Shown piece by piece: positions 10,571-22,300 of a DNA stretch of 64,000 nucleotides; positions within the stretch are counted from its first letter, which is position 1, and each line of letters begins with the position of its first letter. The translations under genes and the position numbers were made by a program. The notes beneath the pieces are model-generated. The model was not told where the DNA came from. It saw only the letters and a list, made by a program, of their open reading frames with translations, and ran no database searches. The DNA is from Mesostigma viride (taxonomy: Eukaryota > Streptophyta > Mesostigmatophyceae > Mesostigmatales > Mesostigmataceae), in NCBI GenBank assembly GCA_009746045.1, contig RPFO01000392.1:619976-683975 (forward strand), in the 5' to 3' direction.

Positions 10571-12022
10571 TGGATATTTGTAACTTTCGTGCAATTATTT
10601 TCGAATGAGATTAGCATAGTACTCTGTAGCATGTCCATGCGCATGACACGCAAGTACTTACTTACTGCGTCTATCTAATGCCTAACTAACTAACAATCCA
10701 GACCAATGACCATGGTTCTGAGCTCAAGCCTGCCGTTATCTTTTCCATGTTGTCGAGTCGCATTCAGGATGATGAACATGAACGCAAACTGATGGAAATG
10801 TGTACCCTTGTTCATTGAAATTATGGCCTTGTTACAGATTTTATGTCTAGACCACTTGAAGATGGCTGTTTGCATTATCTCTGAGGCAGCCCACTTACCA
10901 GCCATCAACGGTATAGCCTGGGCATTTCAGGCAATGGGGCTCGAAAGGAGCTAGTCGGCACGGCAATTCGGAAGATATCACCGATACGCACTGCAACGCC
11001 CAGCATCCGTACACCCTGGACTCAGCATTTCTCCTCCCCACTCCGCCCCCCCTGCACCCTAACAGCACCATTCTGGGAAAAAATACATGCCCCAGTGAAG
11101 CTCACCCGAAGCTGCAATGCTACTCGTACGCTCGCTTTTTCATGGCACGAGGCACAGCTGCGCGGCTGCGCCCAATCCAGCTGGCCCCATAGACTAACGA
11201 GGCCACCCTCATGCAGCACAGTGCGGTGGGCTGACGTATGCTCGTTCTAGCAGATAGGTCATACTCGTTCAGGCTGATAGGCTTCATGCTCAAGGGCAAA
11301 CCGTTGGGGGGGCGGGTTCTCTAATCTTAATCAGGTGTCAAGGGCATGCCCACGTGACCCAGTCACATGCTTCTAATCCATTAAGGGTATGCCGACTAGG
11401 ATCGAAAGATTGACAGTGGCTACATAAACCGGGTGCTTGGCACAACAGCTTGAGCCGCTTGGATACCACGGGCGCGCCGATGACGACCATGGGCGGCAGG
11501 CATGCGCACTGCGATCTGGCACCTAACCGTGCCGCACCACATCCACCGTTGGCGCACTTGTGCCGGGGACTGTATGTACCCGGTCTACTAAGGGTGGGCA
11601 CCGGTGCGTGTAGACTCAGCTCCATTAACGCCACTGCGTCAACCTGGTTTCCCCCTTGCTGTCGGTAGGCGTCTGACAGCATCCATCAAGCAAGGCCGCG
11701 CTGTCTTCTCTCCCTTGCAGAAGGGTAACCACTGCCGTCTGAAGACGCCACTAACTCTAGGCCCGGTCCCAGTGAAGCTGGATGGATGCGACCACTGCCG
11801 GCTCCTTGGGCATCTCGCGCAGTTCCTTGCGCGCGCCAGCAAGCCTCGCCTCAGCCGTTTCTTTGGACTTGATATCTTGCACCGGTGAAGTGTTTGCGGT
11901 TTGTGGCACCCAATGAGGATTGCTAACTATGCCCGAGCAGCATGTTTGTCGTCTCGCGCTGTGGAGAGCGTCCCATAATATGCACGGATACTGCGACGGA
12001 GGAAGCCCCCAGAGGAAGTGCC
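10571..12022. other. No gene recognised
   Basis: Short frames only, for example 11338-11682 minus with no recognisable domain. This could be the 3' flank of the bL31m gene or contain small exons that cannot be identified by eye. Confidence 0.35.
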
Positions 12023-12250
12023 TTATTCAAACCTCTTCTTGAACTTCGCGATTTGTTCACCCAGCTGTTCAGCATTCATCTCCGCTGCTGACAATTCCTT
12101 CCCCGTCCAAGCCGGATGCTTGCTCGGGTCCTTGTTGACCTTGTGGATCATTTTCCGGGAGCCGACCACCGACTTAACTAACACGCTAGCCCCGTTATGC
12201 AGAACAACTCGCAATAAACGCATACGAGGGTGCAGCTGCAATTTCGCCAT
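12023..12250 (-). CDS. mitochondrial ribosomal protein bL31m
   Basis: This 75-codon frame from ATG 12250 encodes a small basic protein. It begins MAKLQLHPRMRLLRVVLHNG, continues SVLVKSVVGSRKMIHKVNKD and ends HPAWTGKELSAAEMNAEQL.. IAKFKKRFE. The order matches bL31-family proteins of the large ribosomal subunit: a 'V.L.NG.S' strand, then 'D...HP.WTGK', then a C-terminal 'G....F.KRF' that packs on rRNA. The four zinc-binding Cys of many bacterial L31 proteins are absent, as in mitochondrial forms. The frame is also open upstream to 12364, which could hold a targeting peptide; GTGAGT near 12373 suggests a possible intron. The start at 12250 is chosen because family homology begins there. It is one of two conserved host genes in the window. 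Confidence 0.65.
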   Translation of the reverse strand: MAKLQLHPRMRLLRVVLHNGASVLVKSVVGSRKMIHKVNKDPSKHPAWTGKELSAAEMNAEQLGEQIAKFKKRFE

Positions 12251-12499
12251 CGTGGGTCCGATTGAATATGACTCGTTCTTTATCAACCTCGTCAGGGTAC
12301 ACGACTCCAGAATGCAGGTGAGCATGAAGCGTAACAAGCCCCTAATAGTCAGCGAAAGCTGCACTCACATGCAGCAACCATGACGCAGCTGCTGTCCATA
12401 ACTCGCCTCGTCCACGCTTCGTCAGGCGCACGTGCTCGGCCTACGCTCGCAAGCCCACCTATACATACCTAGATGTCAATACAGTACCTAGTAACTGTA

Positions 12500-12532
12500 G
12501 TTGTACAGTACAGTACTGTACTGTACAGTAGC
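12500..12532. repeat. GTACAGTACAGTACTGTAC self-complementary repeat
   Basis: An overlapping series of CTGTAC and GTACAG forms a near-perfect palindrome. Related pieces recur at 12860-12877 and 12885-12917 (GACAGTACAGTACTGTAG, GAGTACAGTACTGTAG). It lies 250-650 bp upstream of bL31m on its 5' side. Its function is unknown. Confidence 0.5.
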
Positions 12533-13543
12533 CGAAACTCGGGCCTCCAACCCATTAGAAGTCCAGTGGCTTCCGTGGTCTAGTACTAAGGCTCCGTTTT
12601 AGCCACTGACATCTTGATACCCTAGGCTTAGCAGGGATTACCTACTGGCTATATTTGGAATAAACGTACACCTATTTACCTGGAAACTCGGGCCTCCTCG
12701 CTCATCAGTCCTGGGTCCCGTGACTCCCGTCCCCTCCCCAGGACTCCCCAGTCCCCATACTGTACATACAGTCTTGTTAATTTCTGCCAAGTGGCAACCG
12801 GCGGAAACTTTTTTGGTTCTACCCAAGTTCTCCCGCCTGTTCTCCCGGCTCCCCTATGACAGTACAGTACTGTAGCCTGTCCTACAGCATGTACAGTGGC
12901 TGAGTACAGTACTGTAGCTCAGTGCCCTTGAACTTCGGCACTTCTTTGAATTGAAAGCCATGTTGTATACACCCCCCCCCTTGATGTTTCCCTTGGTGTT
13001 TCAAGGGGGGGGTCCGAACAAAAAATGCCGGAATGGGGTCCGACCGACTCAGGCTGCGATCTTGAACCAAAAGTCGAATCCAGGGTTGACAATCTAAAAC
13101 ATGAAGTAGGCACAAACACAGGGGGCATCCACCCATGCGTTCCCAGGCAAGCGCAGCATTGTAAGAACAGGAAAGCGAGCAGGGGACGGGAACAGGGGGG
13201 ACCAGATCCTGCGTACGGGGATGCCAGCACAGACACGTGGACAGGCAATCGCATGTGTGCTCATCACAGGCAAGCATGACATTGTGCTAGGCGTACCACT
13301 GACCGCCACTCTAAAGCAGGCTTTGGTGCCTACTTTAAGATCTTTTTGCCAAAACCAGCCCTGCGATCTAGAAAACAAAAAATGCATCAAAAGAAAACTT
13401 ACTCGCCCACCTTCCCGGCAAGAAGCATTGCGCAAATAAAGTGGGAGTTTTTACTGGCCGTTCCGTCGGATCCGGAAGTACCCAGTTCAAACCCGCGCAG
13501 GGGCTAGCGCCTAGCGGTCCTAAGTTTTCTGCATGTTTTTTTT

Positions 13544-13630
13544 TTCGGGGAAATGGGTATATTTTTATTAGCCAATTATGGACCAAAGAAGTGAGAGGGG
13601 AAATGAGTATCAGCGAATCCTAATTAAAGG
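13544..13630 (+). repeat. 87-bp direct repeat, left copy
   Basis: It starts TTCGGGGAAATGGGTATATT and ends GCGAATCCTAATTAAAGG. The right copy is at 15587-15673 in the same orientation with only a few substitutions. The two flank the LINE-D/LINE-C/SINE block. TTTCTGCATGTT lies just before the left copy and just after the right copy, as expected if about 100 bp of target was duplicated. Confidence 0.7.
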
Positions 13631-13894
13631 TGGGCACACACACGTGTGGAGGTGACAGGTGAAAGGCTAATAGGGCGCGTTATTAGACCAGGGAAGCCAG
13701 TGGACCTGAGTCATGTCACCGTGAGGCATAATGGTGAATACCTGGTTACGGCCCAGTAGATCATGAAAAAGCTGGAGCGGGCTGGGCTTCAAATGTAGTA
13801 GTTGTCGTTATTGGGCCCTGGGTCCCACACCCTGTGTTGTTCCTGAGCCAACAGCCAGTATCGGCGCATAGCCGCATTCCATAGGTATATAAAG

Positions 13895-14078
13895 CGCCAT
13901 GGTAACCGGCGATGCCATGGTAACCGGAGACGTCCGTCCTATTGTCAGCAAAATTTGGTGCGAGAGGTCCCCAGTTCGATTCAGGTCGGTTTCATTTGCA
14001 GATCGCGTTTTCCGCGTTTTCCGCGGCCCGGCACTGAACGCAAAGGTTTTCACCTTTGCGGAGTGTCTGATCAGAATA
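13895..14078 (+). repeat. SINE-like repeat with tRNA-Pro-like 3' half, copy 2
   Basis: Same repeat as 9832-10012, in plus orientation. It contains GGTAACCGGAGACGTCCGTC, the tRNA-Pro-like GGTGCGAGAGGTCCCCAGTT, the CGCGTTTTC doublet and the GCAAAGGT/ACCTTTGC hairpin. It stops at about CTGATCAGAATA in both copies, which is probably the true 3' boundary of the shared unit. Confidence 0.45.
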
Positions 14079-14089
14079 AAGCGCCGGAC

Positions 14090-14830
14090 TCAACGCCGGC
14101 CGCCGCGGGTATACTCCTCGCGGGCATTAAAGACTGTCTCGTTGCGTATGGTCCAGATCGCGTATAGCATAGTAGTGCGCAGCCATATCCATTCTGCTTG
14201 GGAAGCTGAAAGCTCGGTCCCTGGTGTGCCAGCAATACCGAAAATGATGGTACGCACGCTATTTGGGAGATTGGGTGGCGATGCCGTCCATGCGGCCCAA
14301 ATGTTAATTAATGAGCCACTTCCAAACCCCTGGGAGATTAATATTACAGAAAAGGAACCGGTGCTCAATGGTTTAGTCACTAGGGTGCGTGCACAGGCAT
14401 GATGCATCATGACCAAAACGCTCGTGGAGCGTAGCGCAGACCCCTATCGCCCTATGCATCAGAAGATGTTGTACATCAGTGGCCCTGCGGTCCACGAGAG
14501 GGTGGTTTACCGCCAGGGTAATCAGCTTGACCCAGGTGTAGCCCGGCCATTGTATTCCCCAGCGGGCTCGGCCCGGATGGGGCTGATGGTACGTATGCAA
14601 CAAGATATCATAACCCCAATCTGCGGTGTACTCAAAGATACCGGCATTGATTTGCTGGTTCTGATGTCCCCCTTGGTTAAGACCCATCCAAATTCAACCG
14701 GGTCCAGATGTAGTAAATCGAGCCGTGTGTTGCCCACGTGTAGCCATGTAATGCTCCCAACCGGGGATAATGGGTCCGGCCGGATCATGCAAGATCTTGG
14801 CACAGACCATGGGACTACGCGTATGCGGTG
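14090..14830 (-). pseudogene. LINE-D relic: C-terminal region of a LINE ORF2
   Basis: Overlapping minus-strand frames (14803-14522, 14687-14373, 14416-14090) carry fragments of one degenerate protein. The most telling segment, near 14190-14110, reads AEWIWLRTTMLYAIWTIRN followed by ETVF. This matches the end of the zinc-binding reverse-transcriptase-associated region in plant and algal LINEs ('W..LR....WAIW..RN..VF'). Multiple frameshifts and stops show it is dead. Assignment to a LINE is firm by pattern; the clade is not. Confidence 0.5.
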
Positions 14831-14857
14831 ACACTGGGAAGATGGCGTGTACGCATA

Positions 14858-15560
14858 TAATTAATTAATTAATTAATTAATTAGACTCGTGCTCCCGTTG
14901 GGGAGTCACGGAGCATTAACCCCGATGGATGGATGGATGGGTGCAAACATTCCGACCGGTCTAATCTATCTACGTCGGTTGGCTACATACTACATCTATC
15001 GAACAGCATTCTAACTACAACATCTATCTAGGCAGCCGCACGCTGCCCTAGGGGGAGCTATCTGGCGTGCCTCCCGCGGGAGTGCACATATAAGGTGGAT
15101 AGTTGATACAGACACCCATTGTGGCCAAGAATAGCTTCCAGCAGTTGTAGTTGGAGCCCATGATCATGTGGCAGAACCGTCACGACTAAACCTTTGCACG
15201 CAGGCGTGACTCCGTCGGCGTATAAGCTAACCCAGTCGCCGGTTATAATAGGCTTGCGTGGGGCAGTCATCAATGCATGCCACGCCGCTGGTATCGCACT
15301 TATAAGGGTTTGCCACGCTTGCAGGGAGGGCATGTGGGAGACCCAAGTGCTGACCTCGTCGTAGCTGAGTGAGCCGTCGATACGTCGGTAGCCGGCGCCG
15401 TGCCCCAAGTAGAGGTCCAGCACCCTGACAATCGGCGGTGATCATGCGCGCAGAAAGCCATCATACGGGCTGTGTCCGTGGAGAGTTCCGAGGGGCTTGT
15501 TAGTAGCGTCAGACCGTCAGTGATCAAGTCATTAAAAAAGAGTGGCTGCCGTGCCACCTC
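14858..15560 (-). mobile_element. LINE-C copy 1, 3' end (5'-truncated)
   Basis: Read on the minus strand, the element ends in an (AATT)n tail (14858-14883), preceded by GCTCCGTGACTCCCCAACGG and (CATC)n. The same 3' end occurs at 30.72, 33.97 and 41.2 kb. The coding remnant ends at 15058 with the SRGRHAR stop and includes 15423-15058 with WQTLISAIPAAWHALM and GDWVSLYADG, motifs of the region downstream of a LINE reverse transcriptase. Confidence 0.6.
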
Positions 15561-15673
15561 CTCTCGGGTTTTCTAGTGCATGATGTTTCGGGGAAATGGG
15601 TATATTTTTATTAGCCAATTATGGACCAAAGAGGTGAAAGGGGAAATGAGTATCAGCGAATCCTAATTAAAGG

Positions 15674-16314
15674 TTTCTGCATGTTCACATCAGCTGCTAT
15701 CTACAGTGCTGTAAGCGGAACCACAGACAAAACAAAAAATTCAAATTCAGGGTCTCAAGATCTTCAACCTGAGAATCTTAAACGTCAAAGGGGGGGTGTA
15801 CTATAAGTCTGTAACTCTGTAAGTAACTGCAAACCTTTGCCAGAAGTTTGTGGCGACTTCGAAATTGTTTCGACTTTTGACACGTCGTGTGGGATTATCT
15901 GACACGTGACACGCTGTGACTTCTTAAAAACGTAGGCAACAAGTAGGCAACGCAAGTAAATAAACAGATCGCGGGCATGTCCAAGGCTCCACGCCGATTT
16001 ATTCGAGCTGGCGTCGTAGATAAATTGACTGATCTTGTAGCGAAGAAAAGGCGACCTGTGCAGTCAAAGCCGGGCCCGAATTGGCTGCCTGCGTAAAGGG
16101 AACTGAGGTGAAAGAAGTCGTATGGGGCGACAACCTTGTGTTTGATGCCGCTCACCTGCCAATCCATGGTAGGTTTCAACAGGGCCGATCAATTTTGCTA
16201 GGATTGTGAAGGTGGCAATCCATCCTGTGCGTGTTGTCCTGGCAAAATACCGGCCGCATCTGATACTTCGACGGTGATTCCACTGCCTGTCTGAAAGCCA
16301 CGGTTCCCGAGAAA
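15674..16314. other. Upstream flank of the VPS2 gene; no firm gene
   Basis: It contains a 40-codon plus-strand frame (15977-16099, MSKAPRRFIRAGVVDKLTDL...) and overlapping minus-strand frames at 15895-16321, none with a recognised family. The VPS2 promoter must lie in the distal part. No TATA box is obvious. Confidence 0.35.
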
Positions 16315-19300
16315 ATGCCATTATTCAGCAAAAAGCCAGATGTCAAAGGTACGTTGCCAAGTCAACAATTGAGCTTCAGTATTTTTCACGTGAATTGAAC
16401 TACGTGGCGCGGCTATCTGAGGTTTCCTCGCATGGCGATGCCATGAGCATGCCTGGTTTCCCTAAGGAGCGTGCGCTTCAATGGGCACCCAGTGGGCTTC
16501 AATGGACGATTTCTGACGAGAATAGTTTACTTCAGGGTTGCCTTTTCCTTACTTCCGTCTGCGCAAACGGATGCTGATTTACTCGCTAGGTCGTGCTAGC
16601 GTTTCCGATGCTTTGCCAGCTCACTTCGCATCCCTTGCTTTTTTTATTTCCAGGCCCAACCCCCGGCATACCTACGTTTCTTCTTCATGACCACAGCTCT
16701 TGTTGGCTGGGTTGTTTCCATACAATAGGGACGCGGGTACGCCTACGATGACTAGCTGTGTCCATTAGACCACCATTTAGAGTGAGGAAGACGTTTTCCT
16801 TTCCCTAGTCATTTTCTACGCTTTGGCTTGCAACCTTCATGACCGGAATCATCACGGGCTCACAGCGTAGTGACTTGGGCTCTCGCAGCTACGGCGGGTT
16901 GGCCATGAGAACGCCGTTGTCATTTTGTGGCCATTCCGTTAGGACTGATTTAAACTGAGTGCAGACTTGAGATTCCCTCAGGATTTGCCGTGATTGAGCG
17001 ATGTATTGGTGGAGCCCTCAGCTGCTGACAGCGTTGCGGATGGCAAACCTAGGAATGTGATGGCTTTGGCTAGACAGGCACCACAGCTCTCGGCCTCTTG
17101 TGAGTGGATCTTCCTGCATGAGCCCGTTGCCATTCAGTGGGATGGGTGTTTGGTGGTTGCCGTCACAAGGCACGTCCGTCACATTTGCATGCGCATGGTG
17201 TTACCGCATGGTCACGGTATGCCCTACGGGAAACTGGGCTTTGCAAGGGCGACCCCTGCCCACGCATGCTTTGCCTATTTCTTGAAGGAAGCTGATGGCA
17301 AAGCCACCCTCGTGCAGCATGGACAGAAAGAGGGTAGCCCCAAACTTGCAACATAGAATGAATCAACGAACTTTTGCCACTGGGGCGCCGCCCTAGGTTG
17401 CCACAACCACACCGGACCAACGCGTCGGGATCGACCAAGCCATTCACATGAGGATGACGTGGTGCACGCCCTGCAAGAGGTCATGGAAGCTGGTCAGACT
17501 CATTGCTGGCCCTGTTCTGCATTGTATTCGCGCTGTGTTCTGTATGACTGGGTGTTGTGGGCATGAGGCTGGTGATGGCCAACCCCGTGCAGCCCAAGTT
17601 CGGGAGAGCAAGCGAGAGATTTCCCAAGGGGTGAGAGGTATGTCTTTTTGTTGGCGCTGTGGGGTTGATGTTGTTGAAGTCTGTCCACCCTGTGCCTTGA
17701 CGGATGGTGATGATGATGACGACGACAGCAGTATGGTTCGCTCCGTCTGCATTAGTAGTACGTGACACTATACTGGTGGAACTGTCCATCCTACGACTGC
17801 CCTGAGTCCCCAGTATGTTTTGCTCCATCTGCATTAGTAGTACGTGACACTATACTGGTGGAACTGTCCATCCTACGACTGCCCTGAGTCCCCAGTATGT
17901 TTTGCTCCATCTGCATTAGTAGTACGTGACACTATACTGGTGGAACTGTCCATCCTACGACTGCCCTTAGTCCTACTCCCACTCCCATTCTTCGTCCTCT
18001 TTCCCTGATCCACCTTCTTGGAATGCTAGTCTTTTTCCCTTCCGCTGATACGAATTGCGCTTGCGCCTACGATTCCTGCTAGCCTGGTTGCTAGTATTAC
18101 TAGCGTTGTTGTTGCAATCAAGATTTAAGGGATACTTGTGTGTTTCCCTTTTCCTGTACTCCTCGTTCCCATTCCTTCCAAATGGCTCCTGCGTCTGCCA
18201 TAGCCATGCAGCAAACTTTGCTTTGCCACGACCCCACCTCTGATCATGCATCTTACGTGCGTGAGCACTGCAGTGCGGCGCCACCGTGCCTCATGCGTGG
18301 AGTGCTAACATGACTGGAGCAGTTCATAGCTGCTGACAGGGACGTAAAAAGCTGCAAGGGCCAGGCATGCTTGCAGGTTGCCGAATGTGAAAGCTATTTA
18401 GTTTTGCAAATAGCTGATTTTGTGCCGGGCACGTGACCTTTTTAAACTAGAGGATCGCACCAAATGGCAATGCATCATACCAGGCTGCACCACTTGTGCA
18501 CAGCGCCATTTCTTCATTGTCAGCATCAGGGTGACATGGACACGCTGTACCATCCAAGATTGCGTCAGTGAGTTGGAACAGGGAACGGTCGTCCAATGAC
18601 ACGTCTTGCCCCGTGCCGGTTGTTCACCTCTGGCTATTGTGAGCGTTCCCCCATGGCGCTTTTCCCTGTCACCGCGGCTGCCTGCATGCATGGCCCCTAA
18701 CCAGGCCATTTATTCGCTTTTCCCATGCCATACTCCCCTTGTGGCATGCCCCCCCCCCTAAACCCTAAACCCTAAACCCTAAACCCTAAACAGCCCTGGA
18801 CCGGGAGGTGATGCAGCTGCAGCGGGAGGTGAGGAGCTCGACTTCCACGCCGCGATGAGTGCAGCGGTTTGACAATGCCTATTGGTGCCTCCTTCACGCA
18901 AACACCGTGTGACTTTGACCTTTTGCTCGTGCAGTTGCTACCCTCCTATGAATGCTGGCTACTCACACAAACTGCTTGTAGCGATGGTGCATGCACCCAA
19001 CAGCTTGTACTTTGCATTCATATTGCCGTGGCTGTGATTGAATGGCCTTCCGTGTCAATAGGTGTGGCCGCTGCCGTGTTTGTATGGTGCCTATTTACAG
19101 GCGCATCACACACCATTCTGACACTTACAAGAAGCGATTGTTACACTGAGGCATCGTAATGAAGGCAAGTACGGTCAATATCTCAATACCAGACTAGTAT
19201 GTCCAGTAGTATGTCAAGTAGTATGTCTAGTAGTATATCTTAATTCCACGGCATTTCTACGCGTGAAACTAGCCACCCCCTCAGGAAGATGCCCTTGTGT

Positions 19301-22300
19301 CGGCAACGACCAAAGGGATGAAGGTGCCATCCTGACGGCAGCGTCGTGATGCCCTGCTTTGCTATGTGGCAAACCCGCTATGTGCCTTCGATGTGTGTAA
19401 CTTGCTGGCTGTGCCCAGGAGGAGAAGCTTATTGCAGAGATCAAGCGTGCGGCGAAGCAGGGCAACCAGGTGGGTGGTGCCCGCAACATCTGCGCGTGAC
19501 TAGAACCTTAGTAAACGCATGGGCGTCGTGCACAAGTATGCATGTTGCATTCCTCAAGTCGATGTGAAACCATGTGTCCACCGTGGTGCCGAGGTGTATC
19601 GCCATACTAGTACGTATCATCCTAAGCTCACATCACTGATGGGAGGATTGGAGAGGAAGAAACGAGGCATTGTGCGCTGGTGGAGGCATCATGCGGCGGT
19701 GTGGTGCACCCTGTGCACATCCCAGGACAGGACAATGGTTTGATGGGTGAAACCGGCAGGACGTTTCCGGATGCCCTGTGTGAAGTGATGTCCTGTGTGA
19801 AGTGATGTCCTGTGTGAAGTGATGTCCTGTGTGAAGTGATGTCCTGTGTGAATTGATGTCCTGTGTGAAGTGATGTCCTGTGTGAAGGATGTCCTGTGTG
19901 AAGTGATGTCCTGTGTGAAGTGATGTCCTGTGTGAAGTGATGTCCTGGGTAAAGTGTCAATATGAGGGACTCTCCCCTTCATTCGCTTGCTCAAATGAGG
20001 CTGCTGCCATCAATTATCAAGCCGCAGCAAGCCTTAAACAGTAAACAATGCCTCCTCAACTGTGGCCTACTACGTAGCGTAGTACATAGTGGCTACTACA
20101 TAACCTACCTAGCACCTCTGCGCGGTTTCCCATACCCCTCTGCCCCCCCACCAAACCCACCGCGCCGCTTTCCTGCACATCCGGATGCCCACCTCTCGCC
20201 CATTTACGAGCAGGCGGCGGCCGGTTGTCATGCATTCTCTGCGTATACATGAAGGGAAGGGAATGGGACATGATTGTGGCCGTGGGGTGGGACTGCCGGA
20301 TCTCAGAGGGCTACCTTCCCAGGAGCCCAGTGACCCCCATGGCCATTCTGTGTGTCCTTGGCTTTGCGACGTGCCTCCCATTAATACGTGGCTGCCATGT
20401 TACGCATGCCTGCCATGGTCCATGGGGACCATTTGCCTTCCCCTTCCCCCCGCAGGATGCCGCCAAGATTTTGGCCAAGCAGCTGGTGCGGTTGCGCGCG
20501 CAGCAGACCAAGATGCGGAACAGCCAGGCGCAGCTACGGGGCGTGGGCACGCACATCCAGGTGGGGGGGAAGAGAGGAGAGGTTTGGGCACGCACATTCA
20601 TGTGGGAGAAAACAGACGAAATGTTTGGGCGCGCATATCCAGGAATGCACAACGCATGAGCATTATGGGGGCATACATTCAGGTCGGAGTGGAAGGGTCC
20701 GAGGGCAGGGATCCCTTGCGTCTAAGAATTTCGACATAAAGCCTGTCTTGGAGTCTCCAAGCTGCGAAAGCTTCATCCTAGCACTGATTGCACTCATGCT
20801 AGCGTTGACGCCATAAGCACGCCACCCTGTGGTGCTCCTGTTCTCGTCGCCTTGCCTCTCATTTCTGTTCGTCCTGCATGGCCAGGCGATGCAAGCCACC
20901 GCGGCAGTCGCCCAGGGCATGAAGACGGCGACATCAGCCATGACCACGATGAACCAGGTGGGCGCCATGTGGCGACGTAGGGAACATGCGTGGCAAGGTA
21001 CCATCCCTTTCCCTTTTGGCCAGCTAATCTCACGCCAGTAACCGAGGCAGGGGTGTATATGTGTATCTGGATGGCCGCCAGCTTTCACACTTTGTGGAGC
21101 GTAGATCGCCACGGCTTCTGCCAGGGTCTACTGGGAGCCATTCCAAGCTCAACCGGAGACGCAAGTGTTTGTTTTCCTGGCCCAGTCCTTGCTGATCTTG
21201 GCTCACAGGCCCTGCTTTTGGAGTGTGCATGGATCCCGCGATTGTGGATGGGCAGCAGTGCTTTTAGTAACGGTCTGACTTTTTCGTCCGCGCGTCAGAC
21301 AGCTGACGCGTAAATTTTGGCTCTGCGTCAGTCGACTGAGGCATAAATTTTGTCTGAACGTCAGTCGTCTGACGCGTAAATTCAGGCAGCACGTCAGTAC
21401 TTATGGGCACCGAGTCTATGCGTCAGGCAGGGTCAATATATAGTGGGTACCTACTAATGTACTGAAGTCCACTGAAATGCTAACTTCGTACTGGATATCT
21501 ACGAATTCAATTTCACCAGTTCAGGTCTGTTCGTTGATATGCTTCAAGATTCTAGGCCGTTATCATGCCCCATGCCAGACCCACCGGCCCTTAGCCTGCT
21601 TGGCGGCGAGAGTGACGAGAGTTCTAGACGAATGTAAAGTTGTAACCCAGGACGACTGGCAATGGTCGATGTCTCGATGATGGCAAAGGTTTTAGGAATA
21701 TGATTGATGAGCTGATTGATGAAGCGTTGCGAGGTTGCCTGATTTGCAGATTGCTTTGAATCGAATTCCAGGTGTGTTTATTAACGCTGTAGATTTGTTT
21801 GCATAAGAAAGAATTCTGTCCATTACTAGATGTGTAGGGAAATTTCGGGCCGGGTCAGTAATATTGTATAAACATTTAACAACGTTAATGGTTTAGTCCG
21901 ATAGTCAACTAGCAAAGTTAGCGACCTGGGGGTTGGAAGTTTTTGGGTGAAGGGATGGCGCCGGAAGGAATACTGGGAAATATTAAATCTGGGGGGATCG
22001 CAGCTTTTTTCATGCCGGAACAGGCCGCCGACACGGCCAAAGCGCCTGCGCCTGGTCCGCGTGCCATTATTGGCGTAGGCCAGGCAGCCGACGCGCTGAA
22101 CCGCAGCAAGAGGAAAATGGGTAATGATAGCAATGCAGCCAGCAGTGCAGCAGCAGCATCGGCTCAGTCCGGCAATGCTGGTGAGCCCCCAGGCTGACGC
22201 GGACAAAAACCCTTACTAAAAGCACTGATGGGCAGGCATCCAGGTTATGCCACCTGGCAGTTGTGCGGTGCCGGGTTGCCTGCCTGCCCGTCCTTTACAC

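Noticed and set aside
14858-14883. TTAATTAA run as an origin or telomere feature
   Set aside because: The same run ends every LINE-C copy, so it is the retrotransposon tail.
19628-19994. Minus-strand frames rich in HTGH and RTS repeats
   Set aside because: 17-bp minisatellite read-through within VPS2 intron 4.
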